Positions 16,186-25,263 of a stretch of DNA of 64,000 nt are shown here, one piece after another. This stretch comes from Candidatus Lachnoclostridium avicola (GTDB lineage Bacteria; Bacillota; Clostridia; Lachnospirales; Lachnospiraceae). Numbering within the stretch: the stretch's first letter is position 1; each line of letters starts with the position of its first letter. The stretch covers positions 1-64,000 of the forward strand of contig DXFM01000047.1 in the NCBI GenBank assembly GCA_019114465.1. The letters run 5' to 3'. The notes below the pieces were generated by a model that was given only the letters and a program-made list of their open reading frames with translations, made no database searches and was not told the DNA's origin. Both the position numbers and the translations under genes were made by a program.

Positions 16186-18472
16186 AATTGTGGGAAGTCC
16201 GGTGATGAAGAAGGACGCCATGGCCCTGGTGACGGGGAAACCGGTGTACACCGACGACATCGCCCCGAAGGACTGTCTGGTGGTGAAGGTGCTGCGCAGC
16301 CCTCATGCCCATGCCCTGATAAAAGAGATTGATAAAGAAGCGGCGGAGAAGATTCCGGGAATCGCCGCGGTGCTCACCTGGAAGGATGTGCCGGGGAAGC
16401 GGTTTACCATGGCCGGGCAGACCTACCCGGAGCCCAGCCCCTATGACCGTCTGATTCTGGATCAGCGGGTACGGTTTGTGGGGGATGCGGCGGCTATTGT
16501 GGCAGGAGAGACGGAGGAAGCGGTGGATCAGGCGCTGAAGAGAATCCGTGTGGACTACGAGGTGCTGGAACCGGTGCTGGACTTCCGGACGGCGAAGGAT
16601 AATCCTGTGCTGGTCCATCCGGAGGAGAACTGGAAGAGCCTCTGCCCGGTGGGAGCGGATAACCGGCGCAATCTCTGCGCATCCGGCCAGGACGGACACG
16701 GAGACGTGGAGGCTGTACTGGCCCGGTGTGAGCATGTGATTGAGGAGACTTACCACACCAAGGCCAATCAGCAGGCTATGATGGAGACTTTCCGGGCCTT
16801 TACTTCCATGGATCCCTACGGCCGCCTGGTGGTGACGGCCTCCACTCAGGTGCCCTTTCATGTGAGAAGAATCATCGCCCACGCCCTGGATATCCCGAAG
16901 GCCAAGGTCCGGGTGATCAAACCCAGGATCGGAGGAGGCTTCGGCGCCAAGCAGACGGTGGTGGCGGAAGTTTATCCCGCCATTGTCACCTGGCTGACAG
17001 GACGGCCGGCGAAGATCGTCTACAGCCGGTACGAATCCCAGATCGCTTCCTCCCCCCGCCATGAGATGGAGGTAAAGGTGCGTCTGGGAGCCGATAAGGA
17101 CGGAATCATCAAGGCCATTGATCTGTACACCCTGTCCAACACCGGAGCCTACGGGGAGCACGGTCCCACCACGGTGGGGCTTTCCGGCCACAAATCCATT
17201 CCCCTTTACGGCAAGGCGGAGGCATTCCGGTTTACCTACGACGTGGTCTATACCAACCGCATGTCGGCGGGGGCCTACCGGGGATACGGAGCCACCCAGG
17301 GACTGTTTGCGGTGGAGTCGGCGGTCAACGAGCTGGCGGACCGGCTCCACATGGATCCTGTCCATCTGCGGGAGATCAACATGGTGCGGGAAGGAGACGT
17401 GATGCCGGCCTACTACGGAGAGACGGCGGCCAGCTGCGCTCTGGACCGGTGTATGGCCCGGGCGAAAGAGATGATGGACTGGGATCGGAAGTTCCCGGCC
17501 CGGGATATGGGGAACGGAAAAGTCCGCGGTGTGGGGGTGGCCATGTCCATGCAGGGATCGGCCATCTCCGGCGTGGATGTGGGATCCGTCACTCTCAAGC
17601 TGAACGATGATGGATTTTACACCCTGATGATCGGCGCGGCGGATATGGGAACAGGCTGCGACACCACCCTGGCTCAGATCGCGGCGGACTGTCTGTGCTG
17701 CGATCTGGACAACATTGTGGTACACGGAGTGGATACGGACGTTTCCCCCTACGACTCCGGCTCCTACGCCTCCAGCACTGCCTACCTTACCGGAGGCGCG
17801 GTGGTAAAGACCTGCGATTCCATGATCGAAAAGATCCTGGAGAAGGGGGCGGAATATCTGGAAGCCCCCGCCGATCAGGTGGACTTTGACGGAAAGAAGG
17901 TTTACCGTCTGGACGGGACGGGAGAGATCAGCTTAAAGGACATCGGCAACCGGGCCATGTGCGGCAACGGAAGTGCGCTGGAAGTGACGGAGTCCAATAC
18001 TTCCCCCACTTCTCCCCCGCCGTTTATGGTGGGAATGGCGGAAGTGGAGGTGGACCGTCAGACCGGCGCGGTGAAGCTTTTGAACTATGCGGCGGTGGTG
18101 GACTGCGGCACGCCCATCAATCCCAATCTGACAAGAATTCAGACAGAGGGAGGACTGGCCCAGGGAATCGGCATGGCCCTGTACGAGGACGTGAATTATT
18201 CGCCCAAAGGCCAGGTGCGGGAAAATTCCCTGATGCAGTACAAGATCCCCACCAGGCTGGATGTGGGAAATATCCAGGTGGAATTTGAGAGCAGCTATGA
18301 GAGAACCGGCCCATTCGGGGCAAAATCCATCGGTGAGGTGGTGATCAACACCCCGTCTCCAGCCATCGCCAGCGCGGTGGCCCACGCGGCGGGAGTCCAG
18401 ATCCGGGAGCTTCCCATCACCGCGGAGAAAGTGTTCCGCGGAATCTGCCAGCATTCTCATCTTGAAACCTGA
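16169..18472 (+). CDS. Molybdenum hydroxylase, molybdopterin-binding large subunit
   Basis: 767 residues, xanthine dehydrogenase family. The N-terminal aldehyde-oxidase a/b hammerhead domain (about 20-130) is followed by the molybdopterin domain with GGGFGAKQ (255-262) and the active-site GAKSIGE with Glu723, the base that starts substrate hydroxylation. With the FAD and [2Fe-2S] subunits it forms a complete three-chain hydroxylase in the cytoplasm. Start is GTG at 16169, 8 bases after AAAGGAGG. No cofactor-maturation gene is adjacent. Substrate (purine, nicotinate or other N-heterocycle) cannot be read from sequence. Confidence 0.9.
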   Translation: MERTAKIVGSPVMKKDAMALVTGKPVYTDDIAPKDCLVVKVLRSPHAHALIKEIDKEAAEKIPGIAAVLTWKDVPGKRFTMAGQTYPEPSPYDRLILDQRVRFVGDAAAIVAGETEEAVDQALKRIRVDYEVLEPVLDFRTAKDNPVLVHPEENWKSLCPVGADNRRNLCASGQDGHGDVEAVLARCEHVIEETYHTKANQQAMMETFRAFTSMDPYGRLVVTASTQVPFHVRRIIAHALDIPKAKVRVIKPRIGGGFGAKQTVVAEVYPAIVTWLTGRPAKIVYSRYESQIASSPRHEMEVKVRLGADKDGIIKAIDLYTLSNTGAYGEHGPTTVGLSGHKSIPLYGKAEAFRFTYDVVYTNRMSAGAYRGYGATQGLFAVESAVNELADRLHMDPVHLREINMVREGDVMPAYYGETAASCALDRCMARAKEMMDWDRKFPARDMGNGKVRGVGVAMSMQGSAISGVDVGSVTLKLNDDGFYTLMIGAADMGTGCDTTLAQIAADCLCCDLDNIVVHGVDTDVSPYDSGSYASSTAYLTGGAVVKTCDSMIEKILEKGAEYLEAPADQVDFDGKKVYRLDGTGEISLKDIGNRAMCGNGSALEVTESNTSPTSPPPFMVGMAEVEVDRQTGAVKLLNYAAVVDCGTPINPNLTRIQTEGGLAQGIGMALYEDVNYSPKGQVRENSLMQYKIPTRLDVGNIQVEFESSYERTGPFGAKSIGEVVINTPSPAIASAVAHAAGVQIRELPITAEKVFRGICQHSHLET

Positions 18473-18490
18473 CTGTAAATGAGGTATACT
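18462..18490 (+). promoter_or_regulatory. Promoter of the NUDIX gene
   Basis: TTGAAA (18462-18467), 17-base spacer, TATACT (18485-18490). It overlaps the last codons of the molybdenum hydroxylase gene. Confidence 0.75.
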
Positions 18491-18527
18491 AAAACCAGTT
18501 TGAATACACCCATCAGGAGGATTGCAT

Positions 18528-18980
18528 ATGATTGAGGCAACGAGCTGTGGCGGTGTGGTGATTTTTCGAGGTAAGATTCTGGTTTTGTATAAGAATTACA
18601 AGAACAAATATGAAGGATGGGTTTTGCCGAAGGGAACTGTAGAGGAGGGGGAAGATTTCAAGGAAACTGCCCTGAGGGAGGTCAAGGAGGAGACGGGAGT
18701 CTCCGCGTCCATCATCAAGTACATTGGGAAGAGTCAGTATTCTTTTGCCACTCCCCACGATATGGTGGAGAAGGACGTCCACTGGTATCTGATGATGGCG
18801 GACAGCTACTACAGCAAACCACAGCGAGAAGAGTACTTTGTGGATTCCGGATATTACAAATTTTACGAGGCCTATCATCTGCTGAAGTTTTCCAACGAGA
18901 AGCAGATTCTGGAGAAAGCCTACAATGAATATCTGGACTTAAAGAGGAGTAATCTCTGGGGATCTAAAAAGTATTTCTGA
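18528..18980 (+). CDS. NUDIX hydrolase
   Basis: 150 residues. A complete Nudix box runs from Gly36 to Val58: G-x5-E42-x7-R50-E51-V-x-E54-E55-x-G57-V, which binds Mg2+ and cleaves nucleoside diphosphates linked to another group. The N-terminal SCGGVVIFRGKILVLYKN resembles diadenosine polyphosphate or dATP-type hydrolases, but the substrate is open. AGGAGG at 18515-18520 sits 7 bases before the ATG at 18528. It has its own promoter and is followed by a hairpin, so it is probably monocistronic. Confidence 0.9.
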   Translation: MIEATSCGGVVIFRGKILVLYKNYKNKYEGWVLPKGTVEEGEDFKETALREVKEETGVSASIIKYIGKSQYSFATPHDMVEKDVHWYLMMADSYYSKPQREEYFVDSGYYKFYEAYHLLKFSNEKQILEKAYNEYLDLKRSNLWGSKKYF

Positions 18981-19004
18981 TTGACATTCGACGGAAGAGA
19001 GCAG

Positions 19005-19040
19005 AAGAGCCTGGGCGGCAGAGAAACCGCACAGGCTCTT
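19005..19040 (+). terminator. Probable terminator after the NUDIX gene
   Basis: 9-bp stem AAGAGCCTG (19005-19013) with CAGGCTCTT (19032-19040), followed by TTGGATTTTC, an interrupted T tract. A second GC stem (CCGGCGG at 19076, CCGCCGG at 19103) lies further on without a T run. Confidence 0.6.
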
Positions 19041-19198
19041 TGGATTTTCAAATCCCTTTCAGGAGAAGCTGCTTACCGGCGGCTTTTCCTGCTTGGAGAG
19101 GACCGCCGGCCGGAGAGAATAAAAGGCTGGCAAAAGAAAGATACTGAAAAAAGCAGGCGGAAGATCCGGCTGCGGCAGACAGAAAGGAGACAGATGAT

Positions 19199-20695
19199 AT
19201 GGGTAAAAACTGGGAAGAGCTGAAGAGACGCCTGGCGGAGGCGAGGGCAGTGGAGGAGGCCCTGATTTTATTTGAGTGGGACAACGAGACCCTGGCTCCC
19301 GCCGGAGCCATGGAGCGGACCGCCGGCACCATGGAACGGCTGTCCGGGATCTATTTCCGGATGATGACGGATCCGCGGATGGGAGAACTGCTGGAGACCT
19401 GCGCCGGTGAGTGTTCCGCCCCGGAAGAGCAGGCGGTTGTGCGGGAGGGAAAAAAGAAGCGGGAGGAACTGGTGAAGATTCCCAGGGAGGAATATGAGGC
19501 CTTTGCCGGCCTGACTTCCAGGGCTTCCCTGGTGTGGGCGAAAGCCAGAAAAGAGGGAGATTACAGCCTCTTTGCCCCGGTACTGAAGGAGATTCTCGCC
19601 TACAAAAAGAAGTTTGCCTCCTACAAGGCAAGAGAAGGGCAGTCCCTCTACGACGTGATGCTGGAGGAGTTTGAGGAGGAATTTCCCACAGAAAAGCTGG
19701 ACCGGTTCTTCGGACAGCTGAAGGAGGAGATCGTTCCTCTTCTAAAACGCATAGAGACGGAGGGCAGTCCCGTTGCGGCGGATTTCCTGGAAGGAGATTA
19801 CCCGGAGGAGCAGCAGGAGCAGCTGGGGCGGTTCCTGGCGGAATACGTGGGCTTTGACTTTCACCGGGGAGCGATGGCGGTGAGTGCCCATCCCTTTACC
19901 ACGGCCCTCCACAACCACGACGTGCGGCTGACCACCCACTACGACCGGTGGGTGGATCACTCGATGTTTTCCGTGATCCATGAGAGCGGCCATGGGATCT
20001 ACGAGCAGGGCATCGCTGACAGCCTGACCCAGACGCCGGCGGGGGAGGGAACGTCCATGGGCATGCACGAATCCCAGTCCCGCTTCTTTGAAAATATGAT
20101 TGGGAGAAACAAGGCGTTCTGGGAGCCGGTGTATCCCCGGGTTCAGGCGCTGTTCCCCCGGCAGCTGGGCGGCGTGGGCCTGGAAGAATTCTACCGTGCC
20201 ATCAACCGGGTGGAGCCGGGGCCCATCCGCATTGACGCCGATGAACTGACCTACAGCCTTCACATTATGATCCGCTATGAGCTGGAGAAGGCGCTGGTGG
20301 GGGGAGAAATCGGAGTGGAGGAACTTCCTGAACTTTGGGACAGAAAATATGAGGAATACCTGGGGATTCGCCCGGAGAATGTATCCCGGGGTGTGCTTCA
20401 GGACATTCACTGGTCCCAGGGATCCATAGGATATTTCCCGTCTTATGCCTTGGGCAGCGCCTTTGCGGCTCAGATCTATGCCCATATGGCAGAGGAGATG
20501 GACATGGAAGGACTTCTCCGGGCAGGGCGGCTGGATGTGGTACGGGAATATCTGAGGGAACACATTCATCGATATGGAAAGATGAAAAACAGCCGGGAAC
20601 TGTTAAAAGAAATGACAGGGAAGGAATTTGATCCCGGCTGCTATATCGCTTATCTGAAGGAAAAGTTTGGCCGGATCTACGGATTGAACCGCTGA
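19199..20695 (+). CDS. M32 family metallocarboxypeptidase
   Basis: 498 residues, the normal length of thermostable carboxypeptidase 1. The zinc motif HESGH is at residues 261-265, followed by the family segment MGMHESQSRFFEN about 30 residues on, which carries the third ligand Glu. The enzyme removes C-terminal residues from peptides in the cytoplasm. N-terminal EALILFEWDNETLAP corresponds to the usual WD-x-E-T-x-MP start of the family. AAAGGAG lies 9 bases upstream of the ATG. It ends 15 bases from the convergent YihY gene, with no terminator between. Confidence 0.93.
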   Translation: MGKNWEELKRRLAEARAVEEALILFEWDNETLAPAGAMERTAGTMERLSGIYFRMMTDPRMGELLETCAGECSAPEEQAVVREGKKKREELVKIPREEYEAFAGLTSRASLVWAKARKEGDYSLFAPVLKEILAYKKKFASYKAREGQSLYDVMLEEFEEEFPTEKLDRFFGQLKEEIVPLLKRIETEGSPVAADFLEGDYPEEQQEQLGRFLAEYVGFDFHRGAMAVSAHPFTTALHNHDVRLTTHYDRWVDHSMFSVIHESGHGIYEQGIADSLTQTPAGEGTSMGMHESQSRFFENMIGRNKAFWEPVYPRVQALFPRQLGGVGLEEFYRAINRVEPGPIRIDADELTYSLHIMIRYELEKALVGGEIGVEELPELWDRKYEEYLGIRPENVSRGVLQDIHWSQGSIGYFPSYALGSAFAAQIYAHMAEEMDMEGLLRAGRLDVVREYLREHIHRYGKMKNSRELLKEMTGKEFDPGCYIAYLKEKFGRIYGLNR

Positions 20696-20710
20696 GCGGG
20701 GCTGAAATCA

Positions 20711-21547
20711 TCACAGATAACCTCTGTGGACGATTTCCCCCAGCTGATAATTGATCTCTGCGCCGAGAAACAGGATGCAGATGCAGAAGTAGATCCACAG
20801 CATCAGCAGAATCACCGCCGTCAGACTGCCGTACATGTAGGAAAAGCGGCTGAAATGGTTGAAATAGATGGAAAAGCCGTAGGAGAACAGCAGCCATCCG
20901 GCGGTGGCAAACACAGCCCCGGGAAGCTGGTTTTTGATCGGGTGCTTCCGGTGGGGCAGCCAGGTGTAAATTCCCGTAAAGCAGCCCGCCAGCACGGCCA
21001 TGGCCAGCAGGGAGCGGATGTTTAAAATGTTTCTGGTCACCCCTGCCACAATGGGGAAGGTGTTTTCCAGAAAGTTCTGGAGGCTGTCTCCAAACACGAT
21101 GAGCAGCAGGGACAGAATGCAGGCCAGCAGAAAGAGCAGGGTGTAGCCCATACACACCAGGCGGCTCATGAGATAGCTGCGGTGGATGGGGCAGTTGTAG
21201 GCCCGGTTCAGCCCCCTCTCTACCCCCAGCATGCCTTTGGAGGCAGACCAGAGAGCCACCACGATGGTGATGGACAGCACCGTGGCGGGGGAGTTGGTGT
21301 AGAGATTTAAAATGGCGCTCTGGATCAGGGGAGCAAGATCCCGCACATTGGGAACCAGGGCCAGGATGGTGGCTCCCACGTCCTCCGGACTGAGATTGGG
21401 AATCAGCTGGACCACCGTCATCAGCATCATCACAAAGGGGAAGGCGGACAGTACAATGAAAAAAGAAGCCTGGGCGGCGTAGACTGTCATCTCATCCCGG
21501 ATGAATTTTTCTGCGATTTTTCGGCACTGAATGATAAAAAAAATCAT
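20711..21547 (-). CDS. YihY/BrkB family membrane protein
   Basis: 278 residues with about six predicted membrane helices and the family motifs QASFFIVLSAFPF near the N-terminus, a WSASKGMLGVERGLNRAYN block and the C-terminal LWIYFCICILFLGAEINY. The family was once called RNase BN by mistake; its transport or other function is unknown. The start at 21547 has AAAGGA 7 bases upstream; the frame extends to 21610 without a site. It shares a promoter region with the divergent ABC exporter operon. Confidence 0.85.
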   Translation of the reverse strand: MIFFIIQCRKIAEKFIRDEMTVYAAQASFFIVLSAFPFVMMLMTVVQLIPNLSPEDVGATILALVPNVRDLAPLIQSAILNLYTNSPATVLSITIVVALWSASKGMLGVERGLNRAYNCPIHRSYLMSRLVCMGYTLLFLLACILSLLLIVFGDSLQNFLENTFPIVAGVTRNILNIRSLLAMAVLAGCFTGIYTWLPHRKHPIKNQLPGAVFATAGWLLFSYGFSIYFNHFSRFSYMYGSLTAVILLMLWIYFCICILFLGAEINYQLGEIVHRGYL

Positions 21548-21600
21548 GGGAGAATCCTTTCTTTGAGGGCAGGACGGGGTCCTGATTTTTCTATTTAAGA

Positions 21601-21629
21601 ATACTACCACCGAAAAGAAAAAATGGCAA
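21601..21629 (-). promoter_or_regulatory. Promoter of the YihY gene
   Basis: Minus strand TTGCCA (21629-21624), 17-base spacer, TAGTAT (21606-21601). Confidence 0.65.
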
Positions 21630-21634
21630 GGTAG

Positions 21635-21663
21635 TTGTGGTTACGCGAAAAATTTGGTAGAAT
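21635..21663 (+). promoter_or_regulatory. Promoter of the ABC exporter operon
   Basis: TTGTGG (21635-21640), 17-base spacer, TAGAAT (21658-21663), 36 bases before the start codon. It lies head to head with the YihY promoter. Confidence 0.6.
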
Positions 21664-21699
21664 ACCCCATATGTGCAAAAAAATGCGGAGGAAGAAGCT

Positions 21700-23439
21700 A
21701 TGAGAGAATTGCTGAAATATCTGAAGGCTTACCGAAAAGAGAGCATTCTGGCGCCGCTGTTTAAGATGCTGGAGGCGACCTTTGAGCTGTTCATCCCCCT
21801 GGTGGTGCAGCAGATCATCGATGTGGGCATCGGAAATGGGGACACGGGATATATTCTGAGAATGGGCGGCCTTCTGGTGATGCTGGGCGTAGTGGGGCTG
21901 GCGGCTTCCCTGACTGCCCAGTATTTTGCGGCAAAGGCGTCGGTGGGATTTTCCACATCCCTGAGAAACGACCTGTTTGCCCACATTAACCGCCTGTCCT
22001 ATGCGGAGATCGACCGGGTGGGAACTTCCACGCTGATCACCAGGATGACCAGCGACATCAACCAGGTGCAGACGGGACTGAACCTGTTCCTGCGCCTGTT
22101 TCTCCGTTCCCCGTTCATCGTCTTCGGCGCCATGATCATGGCCTTTACGGTGGACGTGCGTTCGGCTCTGGTGTTTGTGGTGGTGATTCCCCTGCTGTCG
22201 GTGGTGGTGTTCGGCATTATGCTGATCACCATGCCTCTTTATAAAAAGGTACAGAGACAGCTGGATCAGGTGCTGCTGGCCACGAAAGAGAACCTGGAGG
22301 GCGTCCGGGTGATCCGGGCCTTCAATCGTCAGGAAGACGAGAAAAAGCGGTTTGAGCAGGAGAACAGCCAGCTGGTGGACATGCAGGTATTCGTGGGAAA
22401 AATCTCCGCCCTGATGAACCCGGTGACCTACGTGATCATCAACAGCGGCGTCATCGCCCTGGTGTGGGTGGCCGGAAAACAGGTGGACAGCGGGATCATC
22501 ACCCAGGGAGCTGTGGTGGCCCTGGTCAACTACATGTCCCAGATTCTGGTGGAGCTGATCAAGCTGGCCAACCTGATCATCAACATCTCCAAGGCCCTGG
22601 CATGCGCCGGGAGAGTGCAGAAGGTGTTTGAGGAGAAGAGCAGCATCACCGATCCCGGACAGGACGGAAGGACGGCAGCGGATGGTTCTGAGCCGGCACC
22701 GAAGGTGGAGTTTCGGGATGTGGATTTCTGCTACGGGGACGCGAAGGAGCCGTCCCTTTCCGGAATCTCCTTAAAGGTTCAGCCGGGGCAGACGGTGGGC
22801 GTCATCGGAGGCACCGGCTCGGGAAAATCCACCCTGGTGAACCTGATTCCCCGTTTTTACGATGTGTTCCGGGGAGCAGTGCTGGTGGACGGAACCGACG
22901 TGCGCCAGTGGCCCTTGAGTGAGCTGCGCCGCAGGGTCGGCGTGGTGCCCCAGCGGGCTGTGCTGTTTGCGGGAAGCCTGCGGGAGAACATGAAGTGGGG
23001 CCGCCGGGACGCCACGGATGAAGAGATCTATCAGGCGCTGTCCATTGCCCAGGCAAAGGAATTTGTGGACGATAAAGGAGAAGGACTGGACCTTCACATT
23101 GCCCAGGAGGGAAAGAACCTGTCCGGCGGGCAGAGACAGCGTCTCACCATCGCCAGAGCCCTGGTGAGACAGCCGGAGATTCTGATCATGGACGACAGCG
23201 CCTCCGCCCTGGATTTTGCCACGGATGCGAAGCTGAGGAAGGCAATTCGGGAGGAGACAAAGGGAATGACAGTGTTCCTGGTGTCCCAGCGGGCCGCCAC
23301 AGTGCGGAGCGCGGATGTGATCGTAGTGCTGGACGACGGCGCAGTGGCGGGAATCGGAACCCACAGCGAGCTGATCCATTCCTGTCAGGTTTACCGGGAA
23401 ATCTGCCTGTCCCAGCTTTCCCCGGAGGAGGTGGAGTGA
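21700..23439 (+). CDS. ABC exporter subunit 1 (degenerate ATP site)
   Basis: 579 residues: six membrane helices in the first 310 residues, then a nucleotide-binding domain. Walker A GGTGSGKST is at 370-378 and the signature LSGGQ at 474-478 is canonical, but Walker B ends MDDSAS with Asp499 where the catalytic Glu is expected, and the switch His is Gln530. These changes mark the non-hydrolysing half of a heterodimeric exporter; the partner is the next gene, two bases away. GGAGGAAG lies just before the ATG at 21700. Substrate unknown; relatives export drugs, peptides or lipids. Confidence 0.9.
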   Translation: MRELLKYLKAYRKESILAPLFKMLEATFELFIPLVVQQIIDVGIGNGDTGYILRMGGLLVMLGVVGLAASLTAQYFAAKASVGFSTSLRNDLFAHINRLSYAEIDRVGTSTLITRMTSDINQVQTGLNLFLRLFLRSPFIVFGAMIMAFTVDVRSALVFVVVIPLLSVVVFGIMLITMPLYKKVQRQLDQVLLATKENLEGVRVIRAFNRQEDEKKRFEQENSQLVDMQVFVGKISALMNPVTYVIINSGVIALVWVAGKQVDSGIITQGAVVALVNYMSQILVELIKLANLIINISKALACAGRVQKVFEEKSSITDPGQDGRTAADGSEPAPKVEFRDVDFCYGDAKEPSLSGISLKVQPGQTVGVIGGTGSGKSTLVNLIPRFYDVFRGAVLVDGTDVRQWPLSELRRRVGVVPQRAVLFAGSLRENMKWGRRDATDEEIYQALSIAQAKEFVDDKGEGLDLHIAQEGKNLSGGQRQRLTIARALVRQPEILIMDDSASALDFATDAKLRKAIREETKGMTVFLVSQRAATVRSADVIVVLDDGAVAGIGTHSELIHSCQVYREICLSQLSPEEVE

Positions 23440-23440
23440 G

Positions 23441-25186
23441 ATGAAAGAGAAGCAGATCGTAACAATCAAGAGAATCCTCACTTATATTAAACAGTACCGG
23501 TTCTGGGTGGCCGCCTCCCTGATTCTGGCGGTGATCACAGTGGCCACCACCCTGTATGCCCCCATTCTCGTCGGCGACGGGGTGGATCTGATCGTGGAGA
23601 AAGGGCTGGTGGATTTTGACGGACTTCTGGCCATCCTCAAAAAGGTGGCAGTGGTGATCGTCATCACCGGCCTGTCCCAGTGGCTCATGAACCACATCAA
23701 CAACAAGATCACCTACCGGGTGGTAAAGGATATCCGCACCAGAGCCTTTAACCGGCTGGAAGAGCTGCCCCTGAAATATGTGGACTCCCACCAGCACGGG
23801 GACATTATCAGCCGGATCATCGCGGATATCGACCAGTTTTCCGAGGGACTGCTCATGGGCTTTACCCAGCTGTTCACGGGAGTGATGACCATACTGGGAA
23901 CTCTGGGCTTTATGCTGTCTGTCAATCCCTTTATCACCCTGGTGGTGGTGGTTCTGACGCCCATCTCCCTGTTTGTGGCGGCGTTTATCGCGAAACGCAC
24001 CTTCTCCATGTTCACCCTTCAATCCAAAACCAGAGGCGAATTGACGGCCCTGGTGGACGAAATGCTGGGAAACCAGAAAGTGGTGCAGGCCTTTGGCCAG
24101 GAGGAGGAGGCCCAGAAGCGGTTTGAGGAGATCAACAGCAGGCTGAACGACTGCAGCCTGAAAGCCATATTCTTTTCCTCCATCACCAACCCCTCCACCC
24201 GCTTTGTCAACGGTCTGGTGTATGCGGCGGTGGGAGTGGCGGGAGCCTTTGCCGCGGTGAGAGGAGCTCTCTCCGTGGGCCAGCTCTCAGTGTTTCTCTC
24301 CTACGCCAACCAGTACACCAAGCCGTTCAACGAGATTTCCGGCGTGGTGACGGAGCTGCAGAACGCCATCGCCTCCGCTGCCCGGGTGTTTGACCTGATT
24401 GACGAGGAGGCGGAGACGCCGGATCGGGCGGATGCCAGGGAGCTGGAACACGCCGACGGTGAGGTGGATCTGGAGCATGTGTATTTCTCCTATGATCCCC
24501 AGGTGAAGCTGATCGAGGATCTGAACCTGGCGGTGAAGCCGGGACAGCGGGTGGCCATTGTGGGCCCCACAGGCTGCGGAAAGAGTACGGTAATCAACCT
24601 GCTCATGCGCTTCTATGACGTGGACCGGGGAGAGATCCGGGTGGATGGAACCGACATCCGCGCCATGACGAGAAAGAGCCTGCGGAAGAATTACGGCATG
24701 GTGCTCCAGGAGACCTGGCTGAAATCCGGCACCATCCGTGAGAACATCGCCTACGGGAAACCGGACGCCACGGAGGAGGAGATCATCGCCGCCGCGAAGA
24801 AATCCCACGCCCACAGCTTTATCCGCCGGATGCCCCAGGGATATGACACGGTGATTTCCGAGGACGGAGGCAACCTGTCCCAGGGACAGAAGCAGCTGCT
24901 GTGCATCACCCGGGTGATGCTGTGCCTGCCGCCCATGCTGATCCTGGATGAGGCTACCTCCTCCATCGATACCAGAACGGAGATCAAGATTCAGGAAGCC
25001 TTCGCCAGAATGATGGAGGGCCGGACCAGCTTTATCGTGGCCCACCGCCTGTCCACCATCAAGGAGGCGGACCGGATCCTGGTGATGAGAGATGGAAAGA
25101 TCATTGAGCAGGGTACCCACACGGAGCTTCTGGCCCAGGGCGGCTTCTATGCGGAGCTGTACAACAGCCAGTTTGCGCCGGTATAG
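23441..25186 (+). CDS. ABC exporter subunit 2 (canonical Walker site)
   Basis: 581 residues, membrane domain then nucleotide-binding domain. Walker A GPTGCGKST (375-383), Walker B LILDEATSS with Asp503-Glu504 and switch His535 are all canonical, but the signature reads LSQGQ (479-483). Combined with subunit 1 this makes one competent ATP site (this Walker site with LSGGQ of the partner) and one degenerate site, as known for heterodimeric exporters such as BmrCD and TM287/288. A strong terminator follows. No regulator gene is adjacent. Confidence 0.92.
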   Translation: MKEKQIVTIKRILTYIKQYRFWVAASLILAVITVATTLYAPILVGDGVDLIVEKGLVDFDGLLAILKKVAVVIVITGLSQWLMNHINNKITYRVVKDIRTRAFNRLEELPLKYVDSHQHGDIISRIIADIDQFSEGLLMGFTQLFTGVMTILGTLGFMLSVNPFITLVVVVLTPISLFVAAFIAKRTFSMFTLQSKTRGELTALVDEMLGNQKVVQAFGQEEEAQKRFEEINSRLNDCSLKAIFFSSITNPSTRFVNGLVYAAVGVAGAFAAVRGALSVGQLSVFLSYANQYTKPFNEISGVVTELQNAIASAARVFDLIDEEAETPDRADARELEHADGEVDLEHVYFSYDPQVKLIEDLNLAVKPGQRVAIVGPTGCGKSTVINLLMRFYDVDRGEIRVDGTDIRAMTRKSLRKNYGMVLQETWLKSGTIRENIAYGKPDATEEEIIAAAKKSHAHSFIRRMPQGYDTVISEDGGNLSQGQKQLLCITRVMLCLPPMLILDEATSSIDTRTEIKIQEAFARMMEGRTSFIVAHRLSTIKEADRILVMRDGKIIEQGTHTELLAQGGFYAELYNSQFAPV

Positions 25187-25203
25187 AAAAATATTCAGAT
25201 TAA

Positions 25204-25255
25204 AAAAGCGGACGCGCCCCGCCGGAAACCAATCCGGCGGGGCGCGTCTGCTTTT
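25204..25255. terminator. Bidirectional terminator between exporter and tmcAL
   Basis: A 23-base perfect inverted repeat (25204-25226 with 25233-25255, 6-base loop) whose GC core is flanked by A and T runs, so it works on both strands for the two convergent transcripts. Confidence 0.92.
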
Positions 25256-25263
25256 CCGGCAGC

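Noticed and set aside
16016-17725. Very long open frame on the minus strand opposite the molybdenum hydroxylase genes
   Set aside because: It mirrors the strong third-position GC bias of the real + strand genes, has no ribosome site, shows His/Pro/Arg-rich low-information sequence, and the + strand frames carry full catalytic motifs. The same applies to long minus frames opposite ruvB, ackA, the M20 peptidase at 30520 and the genes at 42-43 kb.
18981-19198. Small open frame after the NUDIX gene
   Set aside because: It runs through the terminator hairpin and overlaps the M32 start; it lacks a ribosome site and has no recognisable domain.
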